From: Nitratifractor sp.
GTDB lineage: Bacteria > Campylobacterota > Campylobacteria > Campylobacterales > Sulfurovaceae
Assembly: GCA_024762845.1 (NCBI GenBank)
Contig: JANTGQ010000058.1
Span: 1 to 7,658 of the forward strand
DNA: 7,658 nt
Direction of reading: 5' to 3'
Of the stretch, positions 1-6,827 are shown piece after piece (the stretch's first letter is position 1; the number at the start of each line of letters is the position of its first letter). Both the position numbers and the translations under genes were made by a program. Below the pieces are notes generated by a model. The model made no database searches, had not been told where the DNA came from, and was given only the letters and a program-made list of their open reading frames with translations.

Positions 1-4
1 AGAA

Positions 5-41
5 CCAATTACAGTAAGAGCTACCCTTAAACAGTAATTGG
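5..41. repeat. Inverted and direct repeats upstream of trpB
   Basis: An 8-base arm CCAATTAC (5-12) is matched exactly by its reverse complement GTAATTGG (34-41), 21 bases apart. The heptamer ACAGTAA occurs at 11-17 and again at 31-37, exactly 20 bases (about two helical turns) apart. TTACAGTAA at 9-17 is itself palindromic around its central base. The right arm ends just before the -10 box at 43-48. This placement would suit an operator, but it could also be the remnant of a terminator of a gene to the left of the window (no T-run follows the right arm), or chance in AT-rich DNA. Confidence 0.35.
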
Positions 42-42
42 A

Positions 43-48
43 TATAAT
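43..48 (+). promoter_or_regulatory. Candidate sigma-70 -10 box for trpB-pepA
   Basis: A perfect TATAAT lies 27 bases before the trpB start codon, which would put the transcription start near base 55 and leave a leader of about 20 bases. No recognisable -35 hexamer is seen at the usual distance. That is normal for Campylobacterota housekeeping promoters, which rely on the -10 element and periodic AT-rich upstream DNA. The ribosome-binding site downstream is weak: AGAG at 71-74, with GAGAG at 62-66. Confidence 0.55.
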
Positions 49-75
49 CATTCAAAAAAGCGAGAGAAAAAGAGA

Positions 76-1278
76 ATGTATATACCAAAACCTAGCAAAT
101 TTGATCCGGACGAATTGGGACACTTTGGTATTTTTGGTGGGCGCTATGTTCCAGAGACACTAATGCCAGTACTAAAAGAGCTTAAAGAAGATTACGAAAA
201 AGTGCGTTTCGATAAAGATTTTTGGAGCGAAGTAGACTACTATTACAAAAAGTATGTCGGGCGCCCTAGTCCACTCTATTTTGCCCAAAATATCTCTGAT
301 GAACTTGGGGCAAAAGTCTATCTAAAAAGAGAAGATTTAAACCACACAGGTGCACATAAGATAAACCATACAGTAGCTCAGGCAATTTTAGCCAAAAGAC
401 TTGGTAAGAAAAAGGTAATTGCAGAGACAGGCGCCGGACAGCACGGTGTTGCCACAGCTACAGTAGCTGCCCTCTTTGGTTTAGAGTGCGAAATATTTAT
501 GGGCGAAAAAGATGTACAACGCCAGGAGCTTAATGTATTTAGAATGAAACTTCTAGGCGCAAAGGTTCATGCAGTAAAAAGCGGGAGCCGTACACTCAAA
601 GATGCAATGAACGATGCAATTCGCCACTGGGTTACCAATGCACGAGACACCTTCTATATTATCGGTACCGTAGCTGGTCCACACCCCTACCCTATGATGA
701 TTCGCGATATCCAAAGTATTATCGGATGGGAGGCAAGAGCGCAAATTTTAGAAGCAGAAAATTGTTTACCAGATAAGGTAATAGCCTGTATCGGTGGCGG
801 AAGCAACGCAATGGGAATCTTTAACCACTTCTTAGAAGATAAAGAGACAGAGTGTATCGGTATAGAAGCAGGTGGACTTGGACTCGATAGTAAACACGGT
901 GCAAGCCTTGCAAAAGGGAGCCCCGGAGTCCTACACGGACAAATGAGTTACCTCCTGCAAGATGAAGATGGACAAATTTTAGAAGCCCACTCTATTAGTG
1001 CAGGGCTAGACTACCCCGGTATCGGACCAGAACATGCATTCTTAAAAGAGTTAGGTGCTGCAAAGTATGATAATATTACAGACCAGCAGGCACTCGATGC
1101 CTTTGTATGGCTAAGCCAAAAAGAGGGGATTATCCCAGCTTTTGAGAGCTCGCACGCTATAGCATACCTTAAAAAGATGCCACCCAAAGAGGTAAAAGAT
1201 AAACTTATTATTGTAAACCTCTCTGGGCGTGGCGACAAAGATATGATACAAGCAAAAGATTTACTACACTTTAATTAG
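76..1278 (+). CDS. trpB: Tryptophan synthase beta chain (TrpB1 type)
   Basis: The product (400 residues; Salmonella TrpB has 397) is a cytoplasmic PLP enzyme that condenses indole with L-serine to make L-tryptophan, normally in an alpha2-beta2 complex with TrpA. The Schiff-base lysine is K95 in HTGAHKINH (91-98 region). The catalytic glutamate is E117 in ETGAGQHG (117-124). The PLP phosphate loop is GGGSNA (240-245). The ring-nitrogen serine is S383 in SGRGDKD (383-389). These positions are offset by only 6 to 8 from Salmonella K87, E109 and S377. The N-terminal FGIFGGRYVPETLMP segment is the canonical TrpB1 start, supporting the ATG at 76 despite a weak Shine-Dalgarno. The gene is intact. 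trpA is not next to it; pepA is, so TrpA must be encoded elsewhere if the full complex is made. Confidence 0.97.
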   Translation: MYIPKPSKFDPDELGHFGIFGGRYVPETLMPVLKELKEDYEKVRFDKDFWSEVDYYYKKYVGRPSPLYFAQNISDELGAKVYLKREDLNHTGAHKINHTVAQAILAKRLGKKKVIAETGAGQHGVATATVAALFGLECEIFMGEKDVQRQELNVFRMKLLGAKVHAVKSGSRTLKDAMNDAIRHWVTNARDTFYIIGTVAGPHPYPMMIRDIQSIIGWEARAQILEAENCLPDKVIACIGGGSNAMGIFNHFLEDKETECIGIEAGGLGLDSKHGASLAKGSPGVLHGQMSYLLQDEDGQILEAHSISAGLDYPGIGPEHAFLKELGAAKYDNITDQQALDAFVWLSQKEGIIPAFESSHAIAYLKKMPPKEVKDKLIIVNLSGRGDKDMIQAKDLLHFN

Positions 1279-1281
1279 GAG
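1276..1281 (+). promoter_or_regulatory. Shine-Dalgarno of pepA overlapping the trpB stop codon
   Basis: TAGGAG contains both the trpB stop codon (TAG) and a strong Shine-Dalgarno core (GGAG), five bases before the pepA ATG at 1287. Ribosomes terminating on trpB would cover this site, so pepA translation is likely coupled to trpB and the two genes are likely on one mRNA. Confidence 0.8.
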
Positions 1282-1286
1282 AAAAA

Positions 1287-2750
1287 ATGAAAATAGAGTA
1301 TGTTGAGAAAAAGATAAAAGAAATCGAAGCAGATTTAGAGTTAATAGTGGTTGTTAATAAAGATTTTAAACACCCTTTTTGCAAAAAATATAAAGAGACA
1401 CTTGAAGAGATAGGCTTTGGTGCAGCGCAGAATGAGACAGCACTGCTACCAGAGAGTAAAAAGCTCTTTGTAGGGGCTAAAAGTATGGACTCATTAGATA
1501 TACGTCCGGCTGTTGCCACTGCTTTGCGCTCTATTGTGCATAAAAAGTACAGTAGTGTAAAGATAGCAACATATTTAGGCAGTAAATGTACCGCAGCGCT
1601 TAGGGCAACTGCAGAAGCTGCAATTTTAGGTACCTACAGCTTTGAAAAATTTAAAAGTAAAAAAGAGAAAACAGAGCTTAAAAAAGTCTATATCTCTAAT
1701 GAGGGTTACCTAGATAACAGTGTAAGTACAGAGAGTGCCCAGAGTGCAGTAAAAAAAGGTATTACTGTAGCAAAAAGTGTAAATGCCACCAGAGATATTG
1801 TAAATACCCCACCAGATGACTTTTACCCAAAAATATTTGCTAAGAGTGCCAAAGAGTTAGAGAAATATGAGAATATAAAAGTAAAAGTATTAGACGATGA
1901 AGAGATTGAAAAAGAGGAGATGAACGCCCTTTTAGCAGTCGGAAGAGCAAGTCGCCACAAGCCAAAAGTAATTCATATTAGCTATAAGCCTAAAAAGCCA
2001 CAGGCAGTTGTTTCGGTTATCGGAAAAGGTTTAACATACGATAGTGGTGGACTGAGTTTAAAACCAAGTGACTTTATGGTTACGATGAAACTCGATAAAA
2101 GCGGTGGTGCTGCAGTTATTGGTATTATGCAAGCAGTAAGTGAACTTGGACTCCCTATAGAGGTACACGGCTTTATTGGTGCAGTAGAGAATATGATTGG
2201 TGGAGATGCTTATAAACCAGACGATGTTCTCAAAGCCAAAAATGGTAAAACTATTGAGGTACGTAACACAGATGCAGAGGGTCGCCTGGTTCTTGCAGAT
2301 GTGCTCTGCTATGCACAACAAGAGGTAAAAGCTGACTATATCTTTGATATGGCAACACTTACCGGTGCTTGTGTTGTTGGTGTTGGGCAATACACTACCG
2401 GTGTTATGGGGAACAATAAAGAGTTAGTAGAGCAAATGCTCTATACCGGTAATGTATCTACGGGAGAGCTAATGGCACACTTACCATTTAACGATTACCT
2501 TAGAAAAACACTTAAAAGTAATATTGCTGATATTTGTAATATCTCCAACACGCGATATGGTGGGGGTATTACTGCAGGACTATTTTTAGATGAATTTATA
2601 GAGAAGAAAAACAAAGAGAAGTGGCTCCACCTAGATATCGCCGGACCGGCATTTGTAGAGAGTGAGTGGGGTGAAAACCCATATGGAGCAAGCGGTGCTG
2701 CAGTAAGAAGTGTAACTCGCTTTATTGAAAAAATTACAAGCAGCAAGTAA
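1287..2750 (+). CDS. pepA: Leucyl (cytosol) aminopeptidase, M17 family
   Basis: This is a two-metal M17 aminopeptidase of 487 residues (E. coli PepA has 503), expected to form a cytoplasmic hexamer that removes N-terminal residues from peptides. All active-site residues are present at exactly the E. coli spacing: metal ligands K247 and D252 in GKGLTYDSGG, catalytic K259 in LSLKP, metal ligand D270 in MKLDKSGG, and D329, E331 and R333 in the family signature NTDAEGRL (327-334). Residues 1 to about 165 form the divergent N-terminal domain and the rest is the catalytic domain. Eight bases separate it from trpB, with a good GGAG Shine-Dalgarno. In E. coli PepA also acts as a DNA-binding protein; nothing here shows whether that applies. 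Its last codons also contain a probable terminator for the convergent apaH gene. Confidence 0.96.
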   Translation: MKIEYVEKKIKEIEADLELIVVVNKDFKHPFCKKYKETLEEIGFGAAQNETALLPESKKLFVGAKSMDSLDIRPAVATALRSIVHKKYSSVKIATYLGSKCTAALRATAEAAILGTYSFEKFKSKKEKTELKKVYISNEGYLDNSVSTESAQSAVKKGITVAKSVNATRDIVNTPPDDFYPKIFAKSAKELEKYENIKVKVLDDEEIEKEEMNALLAVGRASRHKPKVIHISYKPKKPQAVVSVIGKGLTYDSGGLSLKPSDFMVTMKLDKSGGAAVIGIMQAVSELGLPIEVHGFIGAVENMIGGDAYKPDDVLKAKNGKTIEVRNTDAEGRLVLADVLCYAQQEVKADYIFDMATLTGACVVGVGQYTTGVMGNNKELVEQMLYTGNVSTGELMAHLPFNDYLRKTLKSNIADICNISNTRYGGGITAGLFLDEFIEKKNKEKWLHLDIAGPAFVESEWGENPYGASGAAVRSVTRFIEKITSSK

Positions 2751-2760
2751 GCTTGCTTGT
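2728..2760 (-). terminator. Intrinsic terminator for the minus-strand gene run, inside the 3' end of pepA
   Basis: Read on the minus strand just past the apaH stop, ACAAGC (plus 2755-2760) pairs with GCTTGT (plus 2736-2741). Alternatively, ACAAG/CTTGT and CAAG/CTTG can stack with a 3-base bulge and a CTTA loop. The hairpin is followed by AA and then six T (plus 2728-2733). A stem followed by a T-run is the form of a Rho-independent terminator. On the plus strand no T-run follows the hairpin, so it is directional. It lies mostly inside pepA codons and runs about 10 bases past the pepA stop. The stem is short or bulged, so its strength is uncertain. Confidence 0.5.
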
Positions 2761-2785
2761 AGCTGTATAAAAAGTACTTATAACT

Positions 2786-3604
2786 CTAAGGCTTTAAGCA
2801 GTTTGTACACTCCACTTGCACAACTCTCTCGTCGAGTAGAGAGAGCGCTGTCATCTCTTTGCTCCATACACAGCCTGTGTCTAAACAGACTACATCTTCT
2901 CTTTTCAAAAACCCCAGAGTTGACCAGTGTCCAAAGATAATTTTTAACTCTTTTTCTATTCTGTTTGGAGCATCAAACCACGGTTTTAAATCGGGATTAT
3001 TTAAATCTTTAGGAGAACCTTTTTGTTTAAAGTCCAAATGACCGTTGGGGTAGCAGTATCGCATTCTTGTAAAAGAGCTTAAGATATAGCGCTCCTGCTC
3101 TACTAGACCTCCTTGTGGATTAAAGTAGTCACAATCCTTGCTCATCATTGCCCGAAGCCACTCTTTGGCGTTAGGGCCCTGCAGCCTCTCTTGCAAAGTT
3201 GCACTATAGACTTTTGCAGCCCCAAGCTCAAAATTAGGTGCGATACCAGCATGCGCCATAGCATATCCTAAACTGTAATCAATATGTACAAACGGCTGCG
3301 CTCGTAACCAGTTAATATAGAGCTCTGCTTTTGGAGATTGAAGTATTGGCTCAATTGTAGGATTTGATTTTTTTAAACCAAAATATGCCGCAATTAATGC
3401 AATATCATGGTTTCCAAGAACCACCTTTATAGAGTCCCTGTGAGCATAAAGAAACTCCAAAACCTCAAGCCCATGCTCTCCTCTATTCACCAAGTCACCA
3501 GCCAGCCAAAGTGTGTCAATTTTAGGGTTAAACTCTATCTTCTCTAAAAGCTGTATAAAAGGATCATAACACCCCTGTATATCACCAATCGCCCAAACAC
3601 TCAT
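2786..3604 (-). CDS. apaH: Symmetrical bis(5'-nucleosyl)-tetraphosphatase (Ap4A hydrolase)
   Basis: The 272-residue protein (E. coli ApaH, about 280) is a calcineurin-type metallophosphoesterase that splits Ap4A symmetrically into two ADP and removes NpnN alarmones or RNA caps. The motifs are in order: GDIQGCYD (7-14), with the Q10 that marks ApaH where related phosphatases have H; GDLVNRG (36-42); GNHD (64-67); AHAGI (117-121); GHW (225-227). ApaH-specific stretches are FTRMRYCYPNG (178-188), LKPWF and LDTGCVW (241-247). The start ATG at 3604 gives an N-terminus beginning directly with the first motif, as in the family. It is the last gene of the minus-strand run, 58 bases after the glycosylase gene. 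The C-terminus carries a CxxC pair (C266, C269) that I do not recall from E. coli ApaH. Confidence 0.96.
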   Translation of the reverse strand: MSVWAIGDIQGCYDPFIQLLEKIEFNPKIDTLWLAGDLVNRGEHGLEVLEFLYAHRDSIKVVLGNHDIALIAAYFGLKKSNPTIEPILQSPKAELYINWLRAQPFVHIDYSLGYAMAHAGIAPNFELGAAKVYSATLQERLQGPNAKEWLRAMMSKDCDYFNPQGGLVEQERYILSSFTRMRYCYPNGHLDFKQKGSPKDLNNPDLKPWFDAPNRIEKELKIIFGHWSTLGFLKREDVVCLDTGCVWSKEMTALSLLDERVVQVECTNCLKP

Positions 3605-3622
3605 ACATTACACCCACAAATG

Positions 3623-3628
3623 ATAATA
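3623..3628 (-). promoter_or_regulatory. Possible -10 box in the gap before apaH
   Basis: On the minus strand the 58-base gap between the glycosylase stop and the apaH ATG contains TAATATTAT, with TATTAT about 20 bases before the start codon. A promoter here would leave a leader of roughly 10 bases. No -35 and only a weak GGGT-like ribosome-binding site are visible. The gap may equally be plain spacer inside a longer transcript. Confidence 0.25.
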
Positions 3629-3662
3629 TTAGGTAACTGTTTTATGTACATTTCTAATCCTC

Positions 3663-4148
3663 TCAATTTTGTCCAAACAAAATTTCACTATACTTTTTTA
3701 CCTTATCCTCAAATTTCATAGCTGCATATGCAGGTGATGGAGAGGGTAGATAAAATGTCTCTATACTCAGTGCTTTAGAGTGCGTATTATATAACTTTTG
3801 TGCTAATTTACTTGTAAAACCAATTCGTTTTACATTAGGGTACTCATCTAAAAGTTCCCCAATGTCATTGAGAACAATATCTTTTAAATTACTGTCGCTA
3901 GAGTTTTCTCGCCTGCAGCTTTTTACAACATCCCAAAGTGCCAATTTAGTCTCTTTAAGCAGCCATATTCTTTGGTCTCTGCTTCTTGCCGGGTACCCTG
4001 TAATTTCGCTTAGAATCTTCCAAAATTGATTCTGTGGATGGGCATAATAAAAGCTGTTCTCAAAAGATTTTAAACTTGGAAAAGAGCCAAGAATTAAAGT
4101 CTCGCTGTTTTTAAAAATTAATGGTTTAAATGGGTGTATAGCTTGCAT
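3663..4148 (-). CDS. DNA-deoxyinosine glycosylase, UDG superfamily family 6 (HDG type)
   Basis: The 161-residue protein matches the hypoxanthine-DNA glycosylases first described in Methanosarcina barkeri, which excise the deaminated adenine product from DNA to start base-excision repair. Motif 1 is LILGSFPS (18-25), followed by the family's NSFYYAHPQNQFW (31-43). Here N40 corresponds to the asparagine known to be needed for activity. ALWDV (70-74) sits in the core strand region. Motif 2 is LPSPSPAYA (134-142), the family's LPSTSPANA-like loop. The start at 4148 gives a normal N-terminus. No clear Shine-Dalgarno is visible, and the gene begins 18 bases after the DUF4149 stop, so reinitiation or coupling is plausible. 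The alternative is a generic uracil-DNA glycosylase-like protein, but the HPxNxFW motif favours the HDG family. Confidence 0.88.
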   Translation of the reverse strand: MQAIHPFKPLIFKNSETLILGSFPSLKSFENSFYYAHPQNQFWKILSEITGYPARSRDQRIWLLKETKLALWDVVKSCRRENSSDSNLKDIVLNDIGELLDEYPNVKRIGFTSKLAQKLYNTHSKALSIETFYLPSPSPAYAAMKFEDKVKKYSEILFGQN

Positions 4149-4166
4149 TAATAGTACTTACAACGA

Positions 4167-4652
4167 CTACTTTAACTCTTTTTGCAAAGTTCTTACAAAC
4201 AAAATTATTACAAAAATCATAAAGAGTGTTAGTGCTATTTCGCTGCCTTTATGCATATTTTCGAAAACTTTACTCTGTAGTACCTTTTCGCCTTGCGCCT
4301 GCATCTCTAAGATTGAGCTCATATAAAAGTACTTAAAAAGCATTCCACTCATAATTGCTCCAAGGCTACTTAGTGTTTTGGTCATATCTCTGTTAAAACG
4401 CTTATACTGATACCCTTCGTAGAGTATAATCGCAAGAGTTCCTGCTATTATAAAGTACCCTAGGCGAACAAAATTTTCTGTCATTATAAGCCCCTCTTGG
4501 AAGCGGCTAAGCATTTCACTCCCAAGCCATTGCTCCGAGTGGAACGTTACAGGTGCAACAACAGCACCAGCGTAAATAGAGGCACCAAGAACAATACCTA
4601 ATATTAAAAGATACCCTATTGTTAAATACTTATTAGTCTTTAATGTTTGCAT
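4167..4652 (-). CDS. DUF4149 (TMEM205-like) four-helix membrane protein, function unknown
   Basis: This is a 161-residue inner-membrane protein with four predicted hydrophobic helices at about 12-35, 60-80, 94-112 and 136-155. There is a charged loop between helices 2 and 3 (YKRFNRDMTK) and a basic/acidic C-terminal tail. The first helix ends in AGAVVAPVTFHS (28-39), the glycine/proline pattern of DUF4149, a domain related to eukaryotic TMEM205. No catalytic motif is seen and the role is unknown. The start is well supported by AAGGA (plus 4659-4663) six bases before the ATG. It follows prmC by 57 bases and precedes the glycosylase gene by 18. Confidence 0.8.
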   Translation of the reverse strand: MQTLKTNKYLTIGYLLILGIVLGASIYAGAVVAPVTFHSEQWLGSEMLSRFQEGLIMTENFVRLGYFIIAGTLAIILYEGYQYKRFNRDMTKTLSSLGAIMSGMLFKYFYMSSILEMQAQGEKVLQSKVFENMHKGSEIALTLFMIFVIILFVRTLQKELK

Positions 4653-4709
4653 TACTATTCCTTAATTATAATGTTAAATGTACTATATTCTATATTGTTT
4701 AAAGTTTGG
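4653..4709 (-). promoter_or_regulatory. Gap between prmC and the DUF4149 gene with -10-like boxes
   Basis: This AT-rich 57-base spacer reads TATAAT on the minus strand at plus 4665-4670. It also reads TATAGAATATAGT about 15 bases further upstream (plus 4682-4694). The perfect TATAAT would start transcription around 4658, cutting off the AAGGA ribosome-binding site at 4659-4663. The upstream box is therefore the better promoter candidate for the last three genes of the run. No terminator-like hairpin is seen, so read-through from prmC is likely too. Confidence 0.35.
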
Positions 4710-5525
4710 TTAAATTCTGCGGTAGACAAACCCTCTATCGTGCCCGGCTAAGTCTTTGTAAAACTCTAAATCTCCACTCAAACCTATCTCTTTGGCATAG
4801 TTGCTAAGCGGCTCTTTTTGGTCATACCCCATTTCGCAAACGGCGAATTTAATATCTCTTTGCTTTATTTCATCTAATATCTTAAAGAGCAGCTCTAAAC
4901 CTCTGTTTGGTGCAAAAAGTGCAGTATGGGGCTCGTAATCTGCTACATTTTTCTCTAGTTTAAACTCTGGGTCTATGTAGGGTGGGTTACTGATAAGCAG
5001 GTCAAAACTACCAAAGCAATCAAACATAGAGCAGTTGAAAACTTGTATTCTCTCTTGCAGGTTAAAACTTTTGATATTCTGACTTGCTATCTCTATTGCA
5101 TCGCTACTAATATCACTAGCTTCAATAGTTACATTACTGTGTCTGGCTATTGCAATAGAGAGGGCTCCACTTCCTATACCAATTTCTACAACCTTTGTAA
5201 GAGAGTATTTTTTAATAAGCTCGAGTGCCTTCTCTACCAATATTTCGCTCTCAGGGCGGGGAATAAGGGCACCTTTATCTATAAAGAGTTCAAAGTCATA
5301 AAAACTGACGTTGTTTGTAATATACTCTATTGGCTCATGATTTTTACGTCGTTCTACCAACACTTTTAGGCTCTCAAAATCAATATCTTCTATCTCTTTT
5401 AAAACAAGGGCTTCGCGCCTGCACCCTAGCAGGTGGGCAAGCAGGATTTCGGCTTCGAGTCTTGGGCGATCAACAGAGTCTCTTAACTCTTTTTGCGCCC
5501 AAAGAAGCGCTTTTTTAAGCATCAT
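4710..5525 (-). CDS. prmC: Release-factor glutamine N5-methyltransferase
   Basis: PrmC (HemK) uses S-adenosylmethionine to methylate the GGQ glutamine of release factors RF1 and RF2 in the cytoplasm. The 271-residue product (E. coli 277) has an N-terminal helical release-factor-binding domain (about 1-75). It then has YITNNVSFYDFEL (68-80), IPRPESE (88-94), SAM motif I VVEIGIGSGALSI (112-124), acidic D138 for the ribose, and the catalytic NPPY at 180-183 that holds the glutamine amide. DYEPHTALFAPNRGL (196-210) matches the family's C-terminal region. The gene overlaps the upstream protease gene by 11 bases (5515-5525). ATG codons are adjacent at 5525 and 5522; either may be used, with only a weak TTAGG upstream, which fits translational coupling. 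Confidence 0.96.
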   Translation of the reverse strand: MMLKKALLWAQKELRDSVDRPRLEAEILLAHLLGCRREALVLKEIEDIDFESLKVLVERRKNHEPIEYITNNVSFYDFELFIDKGALIPRPESEILVEKALELIKKYSLTKVVEIGIGSGALSIAIARHSNVTIEASDISSDAIEIASQNIKSFNLQERIQVFNCSMFDCFGSFDLLISNPPYIDPEFKLEKNVADYEPHTALFAPNRGLELLFKILDEIKQRDIKFAVCEMGYDQKEPLSNYAKEIGLSGDLEFYKDLAGHDRGFVYRRI

Positions 5526-6759
5526 TCAAAAAGCCTAATATTACACTATCCTCTCTTTTTTGTTCATCGTATCCTAGCTCTTTAAGACGCTCTATTACAG
5601 GCGGGTGGGTATAGTAAAAGAATATATAGATTGGGTGCGAATATGGGAACGCCTTATTTTCGCTAACTAGCTTTAGTAGAGCATTAATAAGATTCTCTTT
5701 ACCTCCTATTTTAGCACCGAACTTATCTGCTTCGTACTCGTTATGGCGGCTCATAAGCCCCATTATCGGCATATAGGCAAAGCTAAAGATTGGAAGCAAC
5801 AGCATAATCAGTGCAATTTTTGCACCGCCATTTGCGACAACTCCAAGCTCTGTAAAGAGTGACTGCGGTAGGTTGCCAACAACCCAAAATACAACAAACA
5901 AAAAGAGTCCCATAAGTGCAATATTTTTGAAGACATCTTTATGGCTGTAGTGCCCAAGTTCGTGCCCGAGTACTGCCAAAATTTCGCTTTTAGAGAGCTT
6001 CTCCAACAGAGTATCAAAAAGAACAACTCTTTTGGACTTTCCTAGCCCTCCAAAGTATGCATTTAATCTTGCGTCTCTTTTACTTGCATCTATCGTAAAT
6101 ATGCCGTCGCTGTTTAAGCCAACCTCTTTGAGTATTTTTTCGATATCTGCTTGCAGCGCGCTATCTTCGAGTGGCTTAAATTTGTTAAAGAGTGGCGCAA
6201 TAAGTGTTGGATAGAGCATATTTACCAAAACCAAAAAGAGAAACACAACAATAAAGCTCCATAGCCACCAATTGCTAAAGTTGCTGATAATATAACTTAA
6301 AAGCCCAAAGCCAAGCCCACCAACAATGATAAAAATCGCTATAGATTTAAGCTGATCGATTATATAGAGTTTTGGTGTTGTTTTTGTAAAATGAAATGAC
6401 TTATCAAGTTTAAAAACTCTGTAGATATCCAACGGCAGCGTTACAATATACCCAACTGCAAAAAATCCAAACAAAAATAGTAAATCTGATACAATACCAT
6501 CATCTATGCCAACAACTCTTTGCAAATAAGCAAAGCCACCAAGTGCCCAGAGTAGAAAAAGTATATACTCTATAAATGCCTCTACAATGCTTAGGCGCTC
6601 TTTTGCAATTGCATAATTGCCGGCAACCATATACTTTGCCGCGCTTAAAAGCACAGCATCCTGTTTTTTCATATCACTCACGTAGCCTATTTGCATTACG
6701 CTTGTGTAGACCTTTAGTAGTGTATAGATTGAAAATATACCTATAATTATCTCTAACAT
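5515..6759 (-). CDS. M48 family membrane metalloprotease, Ste24/CAAX-protease-like
   Basis: This 414-residue multi-pass zinc protease has the full M48A (Ste24) layout rather than the shorter HtpX one. Hydrophobic helices lie at about 1-22, 61-80, 92-112, 137-160 and 166-188, with two more at about 279-296 and 314-333. The zinc motif is HELGH (266-270), and the third ligand is probably E341 in RHNEYEAD (338-345). Ste24-specific segments are YPTLIAPLFNKFKPL (183-197) and YYTHPPVIERL (382-392). In eukaryotes this family cleaves prenylated CAAX proteins; bacteria lack such substrates, so a role in membrane-protein turnover is inference. The start is fixed by GGAGAG at plus 6763-6768. It is the first gene of the minus-strand run and overlaps prmC. 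Confidence 0.93.
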   Translation of the reverse strand: MLEIIIGIFSIYTLLKVYTSVMQIGYVSDMKKQDAVLLSAAKYMVAGNYAIAKERLSIVEAFIEYILFLLWALGGFAYLQRVVGIDDGIVSDLLFLFGFFAVGYIVTLPLDIYRVFKLDKSFHFTKTTPKLYIIDQLKSIAIFIIVGGLGFGLLSYIISNFSNWWLWSFIVVFLFLVLVNMLYPTLIAPLFNKFKPLEDSALQADIEKILKEVGLNSDGIFTIDASKRDARLNAYFGGLGKSKRVVLFDTLLEKLSKSEILAVLGHELGHYSHKDVFKNIALMGLFLFVVFWVVGNLPQSLFTELGVVANGGAKIALIMLLLPIFSFAYMPIMGLMSRHNEYEADKFGAKIGGKENLINALLKLVSENKAFPYSHPIYIFFYYTHPPVIERLKELGYDEQKREDSVILGFLNDA

Positions 6760-6786
6760 AAACTCTCCAAAATTAAAATTGGGGTA

Positions 6787-6792
6787 AATATA
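6787..6792 (-). promoter_or_regulatory. Candidate extended -10 promoter for the protease-prmC run
   Basis: On the minus strand the sequence TGCTATATT has an extended -10 form (TGn followed by TATATT). It would start transcription near 6780, leaving a leader of about 20 bases that contains the GGAGAG Shine-Dalgarno (plus 6763-6768). No good -35 is visible. It is back-to-back with the plus-strand promoter at 6816-6821. Confidence 0.45.
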
Positions 6793-6815
6793 GCAAAAGC
6801 CGGGTTAATTTTTGA

Positions 6816-6821
6816 TAAAAT
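6816..6821 (+). promoter_or_regulatory. Candidate -10 box for the structured RNA and uup
   Basis: TAAAAT within TTTTTGATAAAATAGCGACA resembles a Campylobacterota -10 element with T-rich upstream DNA. Transcription would begin around 6826-6829, 11 to 14 bases before the closing stem of the RNA fold (which begins at 6840). No -35 hexamer is recognised. It is the only convincing plus-strand promoter between the protease gene and uup. Confidence 0.5.
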
Positions 6822-6827
6822 AGCGAC

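Noticed and set aside
2058..2390. Minus-strand open frame of 110 codons inside pepA
   Set aside because: It lies wholly within the catalytic domain of pepA, whose metal ligands are all intact. Its translation is cysteine- and asparagine-rich with no recognisable domain.
2824..2845. Hairpin CTCTCTC / GAGAGAG with an 8-base loop, considered as the pepA terminator
   Set aside because: No T-run follows on either strand and it lies within well-conserved apaH coding sequence.
3575..3651. Small minus-strand ORF starting with ATG near 3651 in the glycosylase-apaH gap
   Set aside because: It runs out of frame into apaH and lacks a convincing ribosome-binding site; the apaH start at 3604 explains the region better.
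5043..5369. Plus-strand open frame of 108 codons inside prmC
   Set aside because: It is antisense to the SAM-binding and NPPY region of prmC and shows no domain or ribosome-binding site.
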